Shown piece by piece: positions 15,301 to 30,900 of a stretch of 64,000 bases of DNA. The position numbers and the translations under genes were made by a program. The DNA is from Brugia malayi (taxonomy: Eukaryota > Nematoda > Chromadorea > Rhabditida > Onchocercidae): assembly GCF_000002995.4 (NCBI RefSeq), contig NW_025062479.1, positions 24,296,221-24,360,220 of the forward strand. The letters are read 5' to 3'. The first letter of the stretch is position 1. Each line of letters begins with the position of its first letter. The notes beneath the pieces were generated by a model that was not told the origin of the DNA, ran no database searches, and worked only from the letters and a program-made list of their open reading frames with translations.

Positions 15301-15919
15301 TTTCATTATCTTCCTTCAATCTTTCAAAATATTAAAATTACGTTTTAAAATTAGTATAAACGTTATAGACGTAAAAACTAAGCGTAACAAGCGTAACAAA
15401 CTTATTAACAATGCTTTCTTGCTTTTTTTTTTAAATTAATTAATAATATAATAAATAGCATTCATCAAAAATATAATAATATGGCAATTTTCTGTTACAA
15501 ATTTCACCAATTATCATTTAAAATTTAAGTGTTAAATTTAATTTTTTGTTTAATACAAAAAAAAAAAAAAAAAAAAAATTATGCGATGAAAAATTTAACC
15601 TCAAAAATATTCTTATTATTATTCAAAATATTTCGACCAATAATAAACATATTAACAACTTCGGTTGTAATACGTAATGCTGTATTAGTTGTATCAGTTA
15701 ATGTTAATTTTAACCATGGTGAAACATTTTCACATTGCATCTTAAAATTAAAAATTAAAAATTTTATTTAAAAATATTTTTTCACTTTTTTTTGAAGTAA
15801 TCATTGAACATATAAATCAAATTTTTAATTATTACTCCAATTTAATTATAAAATTTTAATTTTTAATTATTTCATTTTTATGCTATCATTCAAATGAATA
15901 TCGTAGCAAAATTAAATTC

Positions 15920-15952
<33 letters not shown>

Positions 15953-18900
15953 TTACCAAATTAATTCATTAAAAATTATTTTTATTTCTCAAAGAAATTT
16001 TTATGAATTTAATTTTTGTTAAATTGATAAACATTAAAAAGAGCAGAAAAATGTGATTTCTTTTCAATTATTTAATTACCTTTCATTTTCTTCTTTTTTA
16101 ATTTTCACTATCATATGGTTATTTTTTTAAAAAAAAAAAATTTAAAAATGAAAAAAAAAAGTGTTAAAATTAATAAATAAATCAAATTTAATACTTGTAA
16201 TTGAAAAAGAAACGATGAATTATAAATTGAATTTCGATGAAATGCAGTTGAACTACGTACAATACTCATAATATGTTCAAATTCAGCAATTGCTGTTTCA
16301 TGCGAATAAAGTAACATATTTAAAACATCGGTATTGATTGATTGATCAAAACTTCCTAAATGATAAATTTATATTATTTATTATAATATTATCATTTCTA
16401 ATATAAATATAAAAGTTTAATATATAATATAAGTAAAAAAGTTTGTTAAATAAATAAAATATAAGCAAAAAAGTTTGTTAAATAAATAAAATATAAGTAA
16501 AAATGTTTGTTAAATAAATAAAAAACAAGTAAATACTGATTAATTGATTGTTATCATTTGTTTATCATAAAATTTTTTCGCATTTTCTTCTTCATTTTTT
16601 ATAAAAATTTATTAGCATAATATTTGCATAAAAGTTTATTAAATAAATAAAACTGATTACTGATTAATTCATTGTTATCATTTTCGTATTTGTTTCCTTA
16701 CATTTTACAATGACTTATTTTTATTAGCATAACATTAGTATAAAATTTTATTAAAAAAAAAAATAAAAACAAGTAAATATTGATTAATTCATTGTTATCA
16801 TAATTTTATCATAAAGTTTTTCATACTTCTTTCTTTATTTTTTTATAATAATTTTTTTTATTAGCATAATTTTAGCATAAAAGTTTATTGAATAAATGAA
16901 ACTGATTACTGATTAAATTGTCATTATCATACTAATACCGATTAATTCATCATTATCATACTAGTACTGATTAATTCATTATCATCATACTAATATTGAT
17001 TAATTCATTGTTATCATACTAGTACTGATTAATTCATTGTTATCATACTAGTACTGATTAATTCATTGTTATCATACTAGTACTGATTAATTCATTGTTA
17101 TCATACTAGTCTACCACTGATTAATTCATTGTTATCATACTAGTACTGATTAATTCATTGTTATCATACTAGTACTGATTAATTCATTGTTATCATACTA
17201 GTACTGATTAATTTATTATTATCATACTTTTATCATAAAGTTTCTCATATTTCTTTCTTTATCTTTACAGTTAACTTTACTTCTTTTCCTAAATCCTATC
17301 AAAGTTAATCACTGATTAATATCCACATACAACAGAAAAGATTTACTTACCAGCAGTGATAACAATATTAGCATATGATTCATTAGAGCATATAATTTCT
17401 TTATTATCAATTTGAATAATTTCATTTTCATTTTTTATACATTTCTCATATACAATCAATAATGATGGTAATTTAATGGAAAAATTTCCTAATCGCATCC
17501 ATTTTGGTATTTTTTTGGAATAAAATGATGTATAAGTGATAAAATGATTTTCAATTGATATTGTACCTTTTTTAGGACTGAAAATTAATTTTTAAATTTA
17601 CTTAAAATCAATGTAAGGTAATAAATTATTGCTGAAATGATGTGATAAAGTATATGTGATAAAATGATTTTCATGTGATATTGTACCTTTTTTGGGACTG
17701 AAAATTAATTTTTAAATTTACTTAAAATCAATGTAAGGTAATAAATAAATTACTTAAATATCAATTGAAAATCATTTTATCACTTATACACATATATATC
17801 ATTTTCATTTTTCATAAAATGATTGAATTTTGGGACTGAAAATGATATAAATTAATATAAGGTATTAAATTAATTCTGAAATGATGTATGTGTGATAAAA
17901 TGATTTTCATGTGATAAAGTATACGTGTATATGTGATAAAATGATAAAATGACTTTCATGTGATAAAATGATTATCATGTGATAAAATATATGTGTATAT
18001 GTGATAAAATGACTTTCATGTGATAAAATGATAAAATGATTATCATGTGATAAAATATATGTGTATATGTGATAAAATGACTTTCATGTGATAAAATGAT
18101 AAAATGATCATCATGTGATAAAATATATGTGTATATGTGATAAAATGACTTTCATGTGATAAAATGATAAAATGATTTTCATGTGATAAAGTATATGTGT
18201 ATATGTGATAAAATGATAAAATGACTTTCATGTGATAAAATATATGTGTATATGTGATAAAATGATAAAATGACTTTCATGTGATAAAATGATAAAATGA
18301 TTATCATGTGATAAAGTATACGTGTATGTGTGATAAAATGATAAAATGACTTTCATGTGATAAAATGATAAAATGATTTTCAATTGATATTTTACCTTTT
18401 TTGGAAGTAAAATTATTTTTTAAATTCACCTAAAATTAATATAAGGTATTAAATTATTGCTAAAATGATGTGATAAAATGATTTTCAATTGATATTGTAC
18501 CTTTTTTGGGACTGAAATTAATTTTTAAATTTATTTAAAATTATTATAAGGTATTAAATTGGTGTATAATCTTATTAATCAGATAAAATAATAAATTAAT
18601 AAAATGAAATAAAAAAAAAAAACAGATAAAAATATAATTTGGTAGAAATTTAAAAAAAAAAAAATATTATTTAAAAATTTAGCATTTTTTTAACTAATAA
18701 TTATTAATTTTTTTTTTATAAATAAAAGTACTAATTTATATGATATAATATTTCATTTTTTTTAAAAAGTTTCCTATATTTAATTTCATATTTTATTGAT
18801 ATCAATTTTAACTCAAAAATTTTTTATTGTATAAAATTATTTATTAATAAATTGGAAAATATTAAAAATAAACAAATGAAATAACTAAAAAAAAAAAAAA

Positions 18901-21900
18901 AAAGAAAATATTGCTTACAAAGTTCCAAAACAGTGCGCATTTTTGAAATTATATTTTGCTGTAACATTTGATGAAATTTTAGCATTCATTTCTCCATGTA
19001 ATAATTTCATATCAAAATTAAACTTTGTAATGTTTTCATTTTCATTAATCCATTGTTGTTCAGCTACTGAAGACTGCAATATAGAAATTTATCATCCACT
19101 GATAAAGATAATAATTATTATATGATAATGATTGATAAGAGTGATAACAGATAAGCTTGATCACGTTTGAGAAAGAGCACAATAAAATTTATCATCCACT
19201 GATAAAGATAATAATTAATATATGATAATGATTGATAAGAGTGATAACAGATAAGCTTGATCACGTTTGAGAAAGAGCACAATAAAATTTATCATCCACT
19301 GATAAAGATAATAATTAATATATGATAATGATTGATAAGAGTGATAACAGATAAGCTTGATCACGTTTGAGAAAGAGCACAATAAAATTTATCATCCACT
19401 GATAAAGATAATAATTAATATATGATAATGATTGATAAGAGTAATAACAGATAAGCTTGATCACGTTTGAGAAAGAGCACAATAAAATTTATCATCCACT
19501 GATAAAGATAATAATTAATATATGATAATGATTGATAAGAGTAATAACAGATAAGCTTGATCACGTTTGAGAAAGAGCACAATAAAATTTATCATCCACT
19601 GATAGAGATAATAATTAATATATGATAATGATTGATAAGAGTAATAACAGATAAGCTTGATCACGTTTGAGAAAGAGCACAATAAAATTTATCATCCACT
19701 GATAGAGATAATAATTAATATATGATAATGATTGATAAGAGTGATAACAGATAAGCTTGATCACGTTTGAGAAAGAGCACAATAAAATTTATCATCCACT
19801 GATAGAGATAATAATTAATATATGATAATGATTGATAAGAGTAATAACAGATAAGCTTGATCACGTTTGAGAAAGAGCACAATAAAATTTATCATCCACT
19901 GATAAAGATAATAATTAATATATGATAATGATTGATAAGAGTAATAACAGATAAGCTTGATCACGTTTGAGAAAGAGCACAATAAAATTTATCATCCACT
20001 GATAAAGATAATAATTAATATATGATAATGATTGATAAGAGTAATAACAGATAAGCTTGATCACGTTTGAGAAAGAGCACAATAAAATTTATCATCCACT
20101 GATAAAGATAATAATTAATATATGATAATGATTGATAAGAGTAATAACAGATAAGCTTGATCACGTTTGAGAAAGAGCACAATAAAATTTATCATCCACT
20201 GATAAAGATAATAATTAATATATGATAATGATTGATAAGAGTAATAACAGATAAGCTTGATCACGTTTGAGAAAGAGCACAATAAAATTTATCATCCACT
20301 GATAGAGATAATAATTAATATATGATAATGATTGATAAGAGTGATAACAGATAAGCTTGATCACGTTTGAGAAAGAGCACAATAAAATTTATCATCCACT
20401 GATAGAGATAATAATTAATATATGATAATGATTGATAAGAGTAATAACAGATAAGCTTGATCACGTTTGAGAAAGAGCACAATAAAATTTATCATCCACT
20501 GATAAAGATAATAATTAATATATGATAATGATTGATAAGAGTAATAACAGATAAGCTTGATCACGTTGAGAAAGAGCACAATAAATTTATCATCCACTGA
20601 TAAAGATAATAATTAATATATGATAATGATTGATAAGAGTAATAACAGATAAGCTTGATCACGTTTGAGAAAGAGCACAATAAAATTTATCATCCACTGA
20701 TAAAGATAATAATTAATATATGATAATGATTGATAAGAGTAATAACAGATAAGCTTGATCACGTTTGAGAAAGAGCACAATAAAATTTATCATCCACTGA
20801 TAAGATAATAATTAATATATGATAATGATTGATAAGAGTAATAACAGATAAGCTTGATCACGTTTGAGAAAGAGCACAATAAAATTTATCATCCACTGAT
20901 AAAGATAATAATTAATATATGATAATGATTGATAAGAGTAATAACAGATAAGCTTGATCACGTTTGAGAAAGAGCACAATAAAATTTATCATCCACTGAT
21001 AAAGATAATAATTAATATATGATAATGATTGATAAGAGTAATAACAGATAAGCTTGATCACGTTTGAGAAAGAGCACAATAAAATTTATCATCCACTGAT
21101 AAAGATAATAATTAATATATGATAATGATTGATAAGAGTAATAACAGATAAGCTTGATCACGTTTGAGAAAGAGCACAATAAAATTTATCATCCACTGAT
21201 AAAGATAATAATTAATATATGATAATGATTGATAAGAGTAATAACAGATAAGCTTGATCACGTTTGAGAAAGAGCACAATAAAATTTATCATCCACTGAT
21301 AAAGATAATAATTAATATATGATAATGATTGATAAGAGTAATAACAGATAAGCTTGATCACGTTTGAGAAAGAGCACAATAAAATTTATCATCCACTGAT
21401 AGAGATAATAATTAATATATGATAATGATTGATAAGAGTGATAACAGATAAGCTTGATCACGTTTGAGAAAGAGCACAATAAAATTTATCATCCACTGAT
21501 AGAGATAATAATTAATATATGATAATGATTGATAAGAGTAATAACAGATAAGCTTGATCACGTTTGAGAAAGAGCACAATAAAATTTATCATCCACTGAT
21601 AAAGATAATAATTAATATATGATAATGATTGATAAGAGTAATAACAGATAAGCTTGATCACGTTTGAGAAAGAGCACAATAAAATTTATCATCCACTGAT
21701 AAAGATAATAATTAATATATGATAATGATTGATAAGAGTGATAACAGATAAGTTTGATTACGTTTGAGAAAGAGTACAATAATGGAAAAATTAATTTTTT
21801 TTCCTTCCTTTTCATTTTTTTTTGAAATAATTTTAAAATTTTATCCTAAATTTTTTGCACCATTAATGATTATTTATAGTTATTTTGAATTTATTTATTT

Positions 21901-24900
21901 TTAATTTTTTTGACTGTTTGTTTGACATTTTATTTTGAACAAAAAAAAAAAAAAAAACCAAAATGCTAAATAGAAGCTAATTCAGCTTTTTAGAGATATT
22001 TTAACATTTTGAGAAATTTTTTTTTTATGAATTAATATAATAAACAATTGATGAAAATAAATGAATTACAAAATTTGGGAAAAAAAAAATTTAAGTATAA
22101 ATTTAAAGTTTAAATGAAAGCTTAATCATTTGCTTATCAAAATTATCACAAATTTGTTTGGCCTATCATGCTATCTTATTTCTTCTTCTATATAATTAAT
22201 TTGATTAATTAAGCAAAACTTTACAAAAAAAATATTTCAAATAAAAATTAATTAAACATTTTCAAATTATAATTAATTAAATGCTAAGAGATAAATGTAT
22301 TTTATCACTTTAACAACTTATAATGAAATTCTAGCACAAATTTATTTTTTAATTATATATAAAAATTAAATTCATGAATCAATTTATTATACATTTTAAA
22401 ATATTAAAGTGAAATTTCACAGCCAAATAAAATGATATTAAAATTTTAATCATTAATTCTTATTGTAAATGTAAATGATAATCCATTAAGTTTTAAGAGT
22501 ATTAACTTACTGCAAATTGATAATCTTCCTTATCATTATCATCGTTATCACTATCTTTCTTATCATCTGCTGTTATCATAAATGAACTTCCAATAATGTA
22601 ATTTAATTTTATATTTTCCACAGTCAAACAAATAGTATTTAATAAATTGTTCGCTTCATACACTCTAAAAATTCAATTATTTAAAAAAAAAAAAAACTTT
22701 TGTTTTGAAAAAAAAAAAATTTTTTTTTTAAGAGCTTTAATACATTCGATTTTATATACTTATATATTACTTTTTTTTTTTTTTTAAAAAAATTAATACT
22801 TCAGTTAATAAATAAAATTGTAAGATAATGTTATAAAATTTCAGTTATAGTTATAAAATTGTATAAATAATGAAAATTAAAGTATATAAAATTGTAAAAT
22901 AATGAAAATGATTAATTTTTGTTTTATTTTCAAATTTTTGCCAAAATATTTTATCATCAATTTCTTTTTGACATCATTATTAATTAAACTTTAAATTTAA
23001 TTAAATCATTTCATTTTGTCTTTTTGCGGAAGAAAGAAAAAATTAAAACTTATACTTAAATTTATTTCAAATTATTATTATTATTATTATACAATTTTGC
23101 TTTATTTTCAAAATGTTTTATTATCAATTTCTTTTGATATCATTATTAAAATTAAACTTTAAATTTAATTAAATCATTTCTTTTTGTCTTTTTACGGAAC
23201 AAAAAAAAAAATTATACTTAAATTTACTTTAAATTTACTATTTTACCTTCGAAATGTACTCGTAACAGTAGTAAGCGATCCATGAAAAATATTTATATCA
23301 GTTGTTCCCTTCTCGGTTATCATCATTTTAATATCTTGAATTGCAAGTGAAACTTCTTGAATTGTTTTTTTTGGTTCATTTATAAGATATTCATTGTTGT
23401 GTTGTAACTACAATTTATTAATTTTTATTTCTATTAAACTGTTTAATTTATTTTTTTTTTAAATTATTTCAATTTAATTTTATTAGGCTGAAATAATTCA
23501 CTAAATTTGTTTATTTGGTTTAATTAAAATTTTAATCAAATGATCAATTTAATTTTTTTTTCTTTTGTTAATTTTGTTTATAATTTATATGTTATGACAA
23601 TATAAAATAAAAAGTAGATTTAAGTAATTTTCTTAGAAATAACTAGAAATTAATGAATATTTGATGATTGATGGTAAAAATTACACATATAGCTTTTAAT
23701 TATTTATCCAAAAATACAATATTATTATTTTAGAAATAAGTTTAAAGGTTGTTTTAAAATTTATCAAACGTATTTGTGAGATATTATAATGTTAAAAGAT
23801 TATTTAATAATTTTAATTACTTACTTTACTATTGAAAATTCGTAACATCAAGATAAGATGCATAATTTTTGATTCAAATTTGATTGCAGAAATAACAATA
23901 TTATTATTAATGGTAATTGAAAAATTTGCAATGTCTGATTTTAGTTTTTCAATCTTTTCACTGCAAATAAATGATAATATTTTTTTTTTAAAAAAGTATT
24001 TTAAAATTACAAATAATTCATTCCTATAAGATTATAATAAATTTCTCATTGCTGATCACAATTGTTTATGAATTTATTTATAAATTTATTTCACCGTTGC
24101 AAATTGAAATTTAGGATAAATCAAACGATCACTTGTAAAAGGATGAGAAAATTAAAATTTGATTAAATAGGAAGATTGCTAAACATACTAAAACGATAAT
24201 AATTCAGATATTTCAATTTGAAGATAAATAAATATATTTGAAGACAATTAAATATGCATTATTCAATATTGGATCAGATGGATAGATCAGATGGATCAAG
24301 TAGATCGATCAGATGAGATCGGAGAGATGGACCAGATAGATAGATGGATCAAATGGATAGATCAGATAAATCGAAGAGATAGATTGGATAGATGGATCGG
24401 ATAGAACAGAGAGATAGATGGATCAGTTGGGTCAGATAGATCTGATAGATCAGAGAGATGGATCAGATAGATAGATGGATCAAATGGATAGATCAGATAA
24501 ATTGAATAGAGATTGGATAGATGGATCAGTTGGTTCAGATAGATCAGAGAGATGGATCAGATAGACAGATTAGATGGATGATTCAGATAGAATAGAGAAT
24601 AGATAGATCAGATAGAACAGGGAATAGATCAGATGGATTAGGTAGATAGATCAGATGGATAGATCAGATAAATCAAAGAGATAGATAGATTAGAGAGATG
24701 GATCAGATAGATCAAAGATATAGATAGATCAGATAGATCGACCAGGTAGATAGATATAGATAAATTAATCAATTAACTCAACAATTATCAATGTACGAGT
24801 CAATTACTAATTATTTGTATGTAAATTAAAATTAAAAATTAATTAATTAAAACAAATTAAACACAAACTTATTCATTTTGTTTTTTCGAAACAAATTTAA

Positions 24901-27900
24901 CAATGTCACAATCCATTTTTGTTGTTTTCGTTCGCTATTTTCAACAATAACTGATTCAGCTGTTTTACTAATCGAATTTTGTGTGTCATCCAAATGAATC
25001 ACTGAGGTTACGGTAGGTGTCACAGTCATACAGTATGCGACACTTTGAAATAATTCATTTAGCAAATGCAAAACTGTTTGCGTACAAAATAATTCAATTC
25101 GTGGAAAAAGCGTTTCAAAGTTTATTGTTAAAAATGTCCTGGAAAAAAAAAGGGAAGGAAATGAAAGACTAAAAATTAAATTGATAAATTTTATTAAAAT
25201 TTTTTAAAAAAAAAAGCAAAACTTTTTTCTTTTTTTCAAATATTTATTTTCATTCTTTAAAAGGAATTATATTCAACAATTAATTTAAAAAAATAATTTT
25301 TTTTTTTGTTTTTTTGTTCTTTATTTATTCTCACTTTTTGAAAAGGAATTATATTCAACAAATAATTTAATAATAATTTTTTACTTTTAATCTAAAATTT
25401 AAAAAAAAAAAAAAATGACAAAATTGCAACAAAACGTAAAATTTAATTCTTTTGTTAATTAATTTTATCTAAATTAAAAATTTACGAAAGTTTAATTAGC
25501 TTAGTAGCAAATTTTTAATTAGAAAAGTTATTGTAGTATATTTAGCATTAGAAATTAGCATATGACAAAGTAATAGTTGAATTGAATAAATTTAAATTAT
25601 TATTGATTGTCAATTTTTGTTATATAATTCTCAAATTAAATCTTCAGCGTTTATTTATTTATTTATTTTTTTTTTTTTTTTTGTTGTCATTTTATTTAAT
25701 TATTTAATAATCAAAAATTATTTGATCAGTTTATCTTTAATTTTAGTTTTTATTGGTAATTAGTAATTTTTTTTTTTTTTGAAATAATTAATTTATGAGA
25801 ATAGCAAAATTAATAATTATGAATATAATAATTATTTGAATAAAAATTATTTTTAAAGTTTAAATTATTTTTTAAGAAAGAAAAAATTAAATTATTTTTA
25901 ATTTACTTTATTGCATTCAATTGTTGTTTATCAATTAAAATATTATAAATAATTGCTGAATCAACAGTTATCGTATCCAAAAGTAAGAATAAAAATGATT
26001 GTTGTTGAATTGTTTGATTTTTTTTTCTTATTAATTCAACTAAATATATCTAAAAAAAATAAAAAATTTATTATTATTTCATAAAATTATATGAAATTTT
26101 TTAAGTAAATAAATTTTAAATAAGCTTTTGCTGCAAATAAATTGGTAAAATTTTATAAATTGGTTAAGATTTTAATTGCATTTTTATAATTTTAATAAAG
26201 CATTTCCGGATTTCCTTCTTTTTTTTTTTTTGATTACAAAAAGAAAATAAAATTTATAGTAATTTTAAAAGATAAATATTTCTAAAATTTGTTAATTTTG
26301 AAAATGAAAATTTATTTATTACTCCAAAATGACAATTAGTAACTTTGACAAATAAATATATTTAATTTAATCATTTTAGAATTATTCCCCCACAAACTAA
26401 TCCTATTTATTTCTATTTTCCTTCTTATTGTTTATCTTGAAGCTAATAATAAACAAATTTTTTTCAATTATTTTATAATATTTGAATTTTTAGATTAATT
26501 TAATTTAAGTAATACTTCCTTTGAAATGTTATTTTCCATTATATTACTTTACTTAAAAATTGGAAATTTTGTTTGTTAGTTACATCAATTGTCACATTAA
26601 TATAATTCAAAATGAATTAAATAAATTAAAAATGTTGAGAAAAAAAAAATTTTAATTATAAACCTTAAACTCTCCAATCATAAATTTGAATGAAAAATGA
26701 ATTCTTTTAACTGGTAATTCAAATAAAATATTTGTATCTAAATGATAAATCTGCAAATTAATCAAAATTAATTTTAAATTAATCATTTAAAATGAAAAAT
26801 TATGATAAATGATGATTTATCATAAAATATTCAAATATTAAAATTATTTAGTAAAAAATTTTTTTTTTAAATTATTTCTCATTTTAATTTTTTATAGTTA
26901 TTTGATCTAAATTGAAATGTATATTCAAAAAAAAAAATTATAAAATTTTAAATATGATTAATAATGAAAATTAATAAATTACAAATTAACAGTTTATTTA
27001 ATTTAATTTAATTAAATTTTATTAAAATGCCATAAAAAATATTTTTTGTTCAAACTTTTTTTTTTTAAAATTAGAATCTAAATTATAATTTATATTATTA
27101 TTTAGTAAAATATTCTCATAATTATTTGAAAAAAAAAAATTTTATAATCAAATTTTAATTATACCTTAAAGATAGGCCAAAAAAATATAGACGGCAAAGT
27201 ATTGAATTGTTTCACTGTGAGATTTTCAGTTATACCTAAAAAAAAAAAGAATTATCATAAATTTATTTTTTTTTAAATAATATTAGCATAATTGTTTTTT
27301 AATTTTAAACTTATCAGTTTCAGTTCTGCTTATTCTGATTTTACCTTTAACACCTGAATTTGCTATAGAACCGGAAACCGGAACCGATACGGTTGTTCCT
27401 ATAGTTTGCTTTATCGATTTATCTTCACCAGCAGCTGTCATTGATTTCATATTTTCAGATGGTAAATCTCGAGAATATTTTTTAGCTGTCGCCAAATTAC
27501 TAACCTATAATTTTAAATTTAGATAATTTAAAATAAAATTTAGAAATTAAATTTCAAAATGTTATGCTGATAAATAAAACTTATTGCAATAATTAATTTT
27601 TAATAAATTTTGATAAAATTAGAATAAATTAAATTAGTATAAAACTAGATTCTAAGCCTAAATTAAAAGTAGATATACAATTTTGTACAAATAATTCAAT
27701 AATGAAATTAATACAAAATGAAAAATGTAAAAATTAAAATTTTTAAATTGTGAAAATATTCCATAAACTATGCTAAAATATCATAATGAATAACATTATT
27801 AATGAATAATAATATTTTAAATCAAATTTAAATCATTTTATGCAAATATTTTATGTTTAACAATAAAATATATCTTTCCTACTGATTGATTAAATTTATC

Positions 27901-30900
27901 AGGAATAGTTGAAAACCGGTTTAGATATTTTTTTCCGATTGTTAAAATATCATCCGCTACTAATGAATAATAATATTTCAAATCAAATTTAAATCATTTT
28001 ATGCAAATATTTTATGTTTAACAATAAGATATATCCTTCCTACTGATTGATTAAATTTATCAGGAATAGTTGAAAACCGGTTTAAACATTCATTTCCGGT
28101 TATTATTACTATTAATGATTAAAGATTAACTTTAACATGTGGTGCAAGTAATTGATGCCATAAATTCAATAATGAAATTAATGCAAATTTTCGATCAAAT
28201 CTTGAATTAGTGATCGATTCAAATTCAAATGAATGATTCATCCAATAATTAAATCGTTCATTTTCATCCTTATTCATTGTGCAATGCAATAAGAAATGCA
28301 TTAGCATGCAGCTTGCACATGCATTCATTACCATTGCATAGCGTTTTACATCATTTAATGAACTTTTACACAATGTTAAAATCTAAAATTAATTAATCTA
28401 AAATTTTGTTTCTTTTTTTTTTTTGCAAAATTTTTTTGAGCAGAAAAAAAGAGCGAATTTCTTTTCATATAAAATTATTAATTAATTTTAATTTACTAAA
28501 TTTATCTTTTTTTTTTTTCATTCAATTTTTGAAAAAAAAAAAAAAAAAAGTTTTAAATTTTAAAATGCAAACCAAATCATCGCGTAAATCCAATGCTTCA
28601 CTTAATGCTTTTAACATGCATAAATCAAGCCATTCATTATATTTCACTAATGTATGATGAATTGATTTTTGAAATTTACGTAATACGTGAAACCAAGATA
28701 TTAATGATGATGCTACAGCTAGCTTTAGTAATATTATATCGCTAAAATATCATTTTAAAAAAAAAAAATTTTTATTTTTGATTTAATTTAATTAAAAATT
28801 AACTTTTACTTGCAAACATTTAATAATAATAATAATAAAAGAAGTAATTCATTAAGAATCTTAAATTCTCTTCTTTCCGGAATTAATTATGATATACGTG
28901 TAATATCACGTGATAATAAAAAGAAATGATTCACTAAAATTCTCTTCTTTCCGGAATTAATTATGATATACGTGTAATGTCACGTGATAATAAAGATAAT
29001 AAAAAAAAGTAATTCATTAAAAATCTCTCTTCTTTTGTAATGTCACGTGATAATATAACAATAGTAATTCATTAAAATTCTCAAACACTCTTCCTTCTCG
29101 AATTAATTATGATATACGTGTAATGTCACGTGACAATAATAAAAAATGATTCATTAAAATTTCACGTGTAGTTTCACGTGGTAATAAATAAAAATAAAAG
29201 AAGTAATTCATTAAAATTCTCAAAATCTCTTCGTTTTGTAATCAATTACGATATACGTGTAATGTCACGTGATAATAAAAAGACGTAATTCATTAAAATT
29301 CTCTTCTTTCTGGAATTAATTATGATATACGTGTAATATCACGTGATAATAAAAAGACGTAATTCACTAAAATTCTCTTCTTCCTGGAACTAATTATAAT
29401 ATACGTGTAATGTCTTACGTGAATGCATTTGAAAAGTTAGTTGAAAATAATAAAATATTAATATAATCAACTTACTCATTCATTTTTTTTTATTAGAATT
29501 AAAAATATAATTAAAATTTAATTATTTAATAAAATTAAAATGAAAAGTTAAATAATTTGAAACCTTTGTTTATCCAAGCATTCATCACCCGAAGAGATTC
29601 TTAAGCGTGGCTCACCAGTACGAATGATAATTTCACTACCATTAATCCAGTGGAGTAAATTTTGACGATTGATAAAACCTTTTAGCAAAATATTTGGCAC
29701 ATTTAATTCTACAATAAAATACAAAAATTTAAAAAGCGAAATTGATAGATAAGTGAAAAGAGAGAGAGAGAGAGAGAGAGAAGAAATTAAAAATGAAAAT
29801 TTAATTCTTTAAATTTTCAATATTATAAAAATTTCGCTTCCTAATAGTTTATCATTCAAATTTAATGATAAGAAATGAACGCATCTCTTGTAGTAAGCTA
29901 TTCATATTTATTAACTTTATTGGTAATAAAGAATGTATATCTTATCAGTAGCAATTGTTATCACCACTATCACTATTATCATTAATATTATTTTTATTAT
30001 TATTACTATTAAAAAAAATCTATGTCTTACTAATAGCAATTGTTATTGTCACTGTCACTATTATTACCATTATTATCAATATTATTATTGCTATTAAAAA
30101 ACGTAATTGCTATTGTCGTTATCGCTATTATTATGATTATTATTAACATTATTATTACTATCAAAAAAACGTATGTCTTACTAATAGCAATTGTTATTGT
30201 CATTATTAATATTAGTTTTATTATTATTACTATTAAAAAAAACGTATTTACTGTCAATAGCAATTGTTATTATTATCATTATTATTGTTGTTACTATCAT
30301 CATCATTATTATTATAATTACTATTATTATTATTATTTATGCAGCACTATCGATGCTTTCTCAATTACCAAACAATTTCTGCATCTTTTGATCTAATATC
30401 ACAATATGTTTGTTTATTGCTAAATGATATCAGATTGATAATAATAATCATAATCATCATAATGATCATTACTAATGATTAGCATTGTTATATGCTTAAT
30501 GCTAAATCATATTTTGATACAGTTAAATTATTATTTAAAAATCATAAAGTTTTTCAATTCTATACTTTCCGCCATTTATCCGACATTTTCAAAAACAACA
30601 AAATTTTTTTTTTTTTTTTTAAAAAAAGGTAAAACTAAAAATTTTTTAGCTTTTCTTTAAATGTACATGTAAATATCTCTTTTAGAAAAAGAAATAAAAA
30701 GTTAAAAAAAAAAAAACAAAAATTAATTGATAATTTAATTGATAAGAAAATAATTTACCACTAAGAATGATTAATTTACTATGTCGCAAACGTTTTGATA
30801 AATCTAATTTGTCCCAATTTGTTAAAAAATTTGTTTTCCAATTGTCAATGAATCGTTTTTTTTCTCGTGTATAAATAATTTTAGCAAATTGCGCATGATA

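Noticed and set aside
18043..18231. Minus-strand ORF with His/Tyr-rich repeats
   Set aside because: Pure product of the GTGATAAAATGA minisatellite in an intron.
19074..21790. CRISPR-like regular array
   Set aside because: Units are directly contiguous with no unique spacers, the genome is eukaryotic, and no cas genes are present. It is a satellite.
20415..21815. Minus-strand ORFs of 60-67 codons in the 100-bp satellite
   Set aside because: They only appear where one-base indels or the array end break the period. The unit length is not a multiple of three, and the ORFs have no homology I recognise.
24235..24770. GATA repeat as a sex-chromosome marker
   Set aside because: GATA-type simple repeats are associated with sex chromosomes in some animals, but one intronic tract gives no support for that here.
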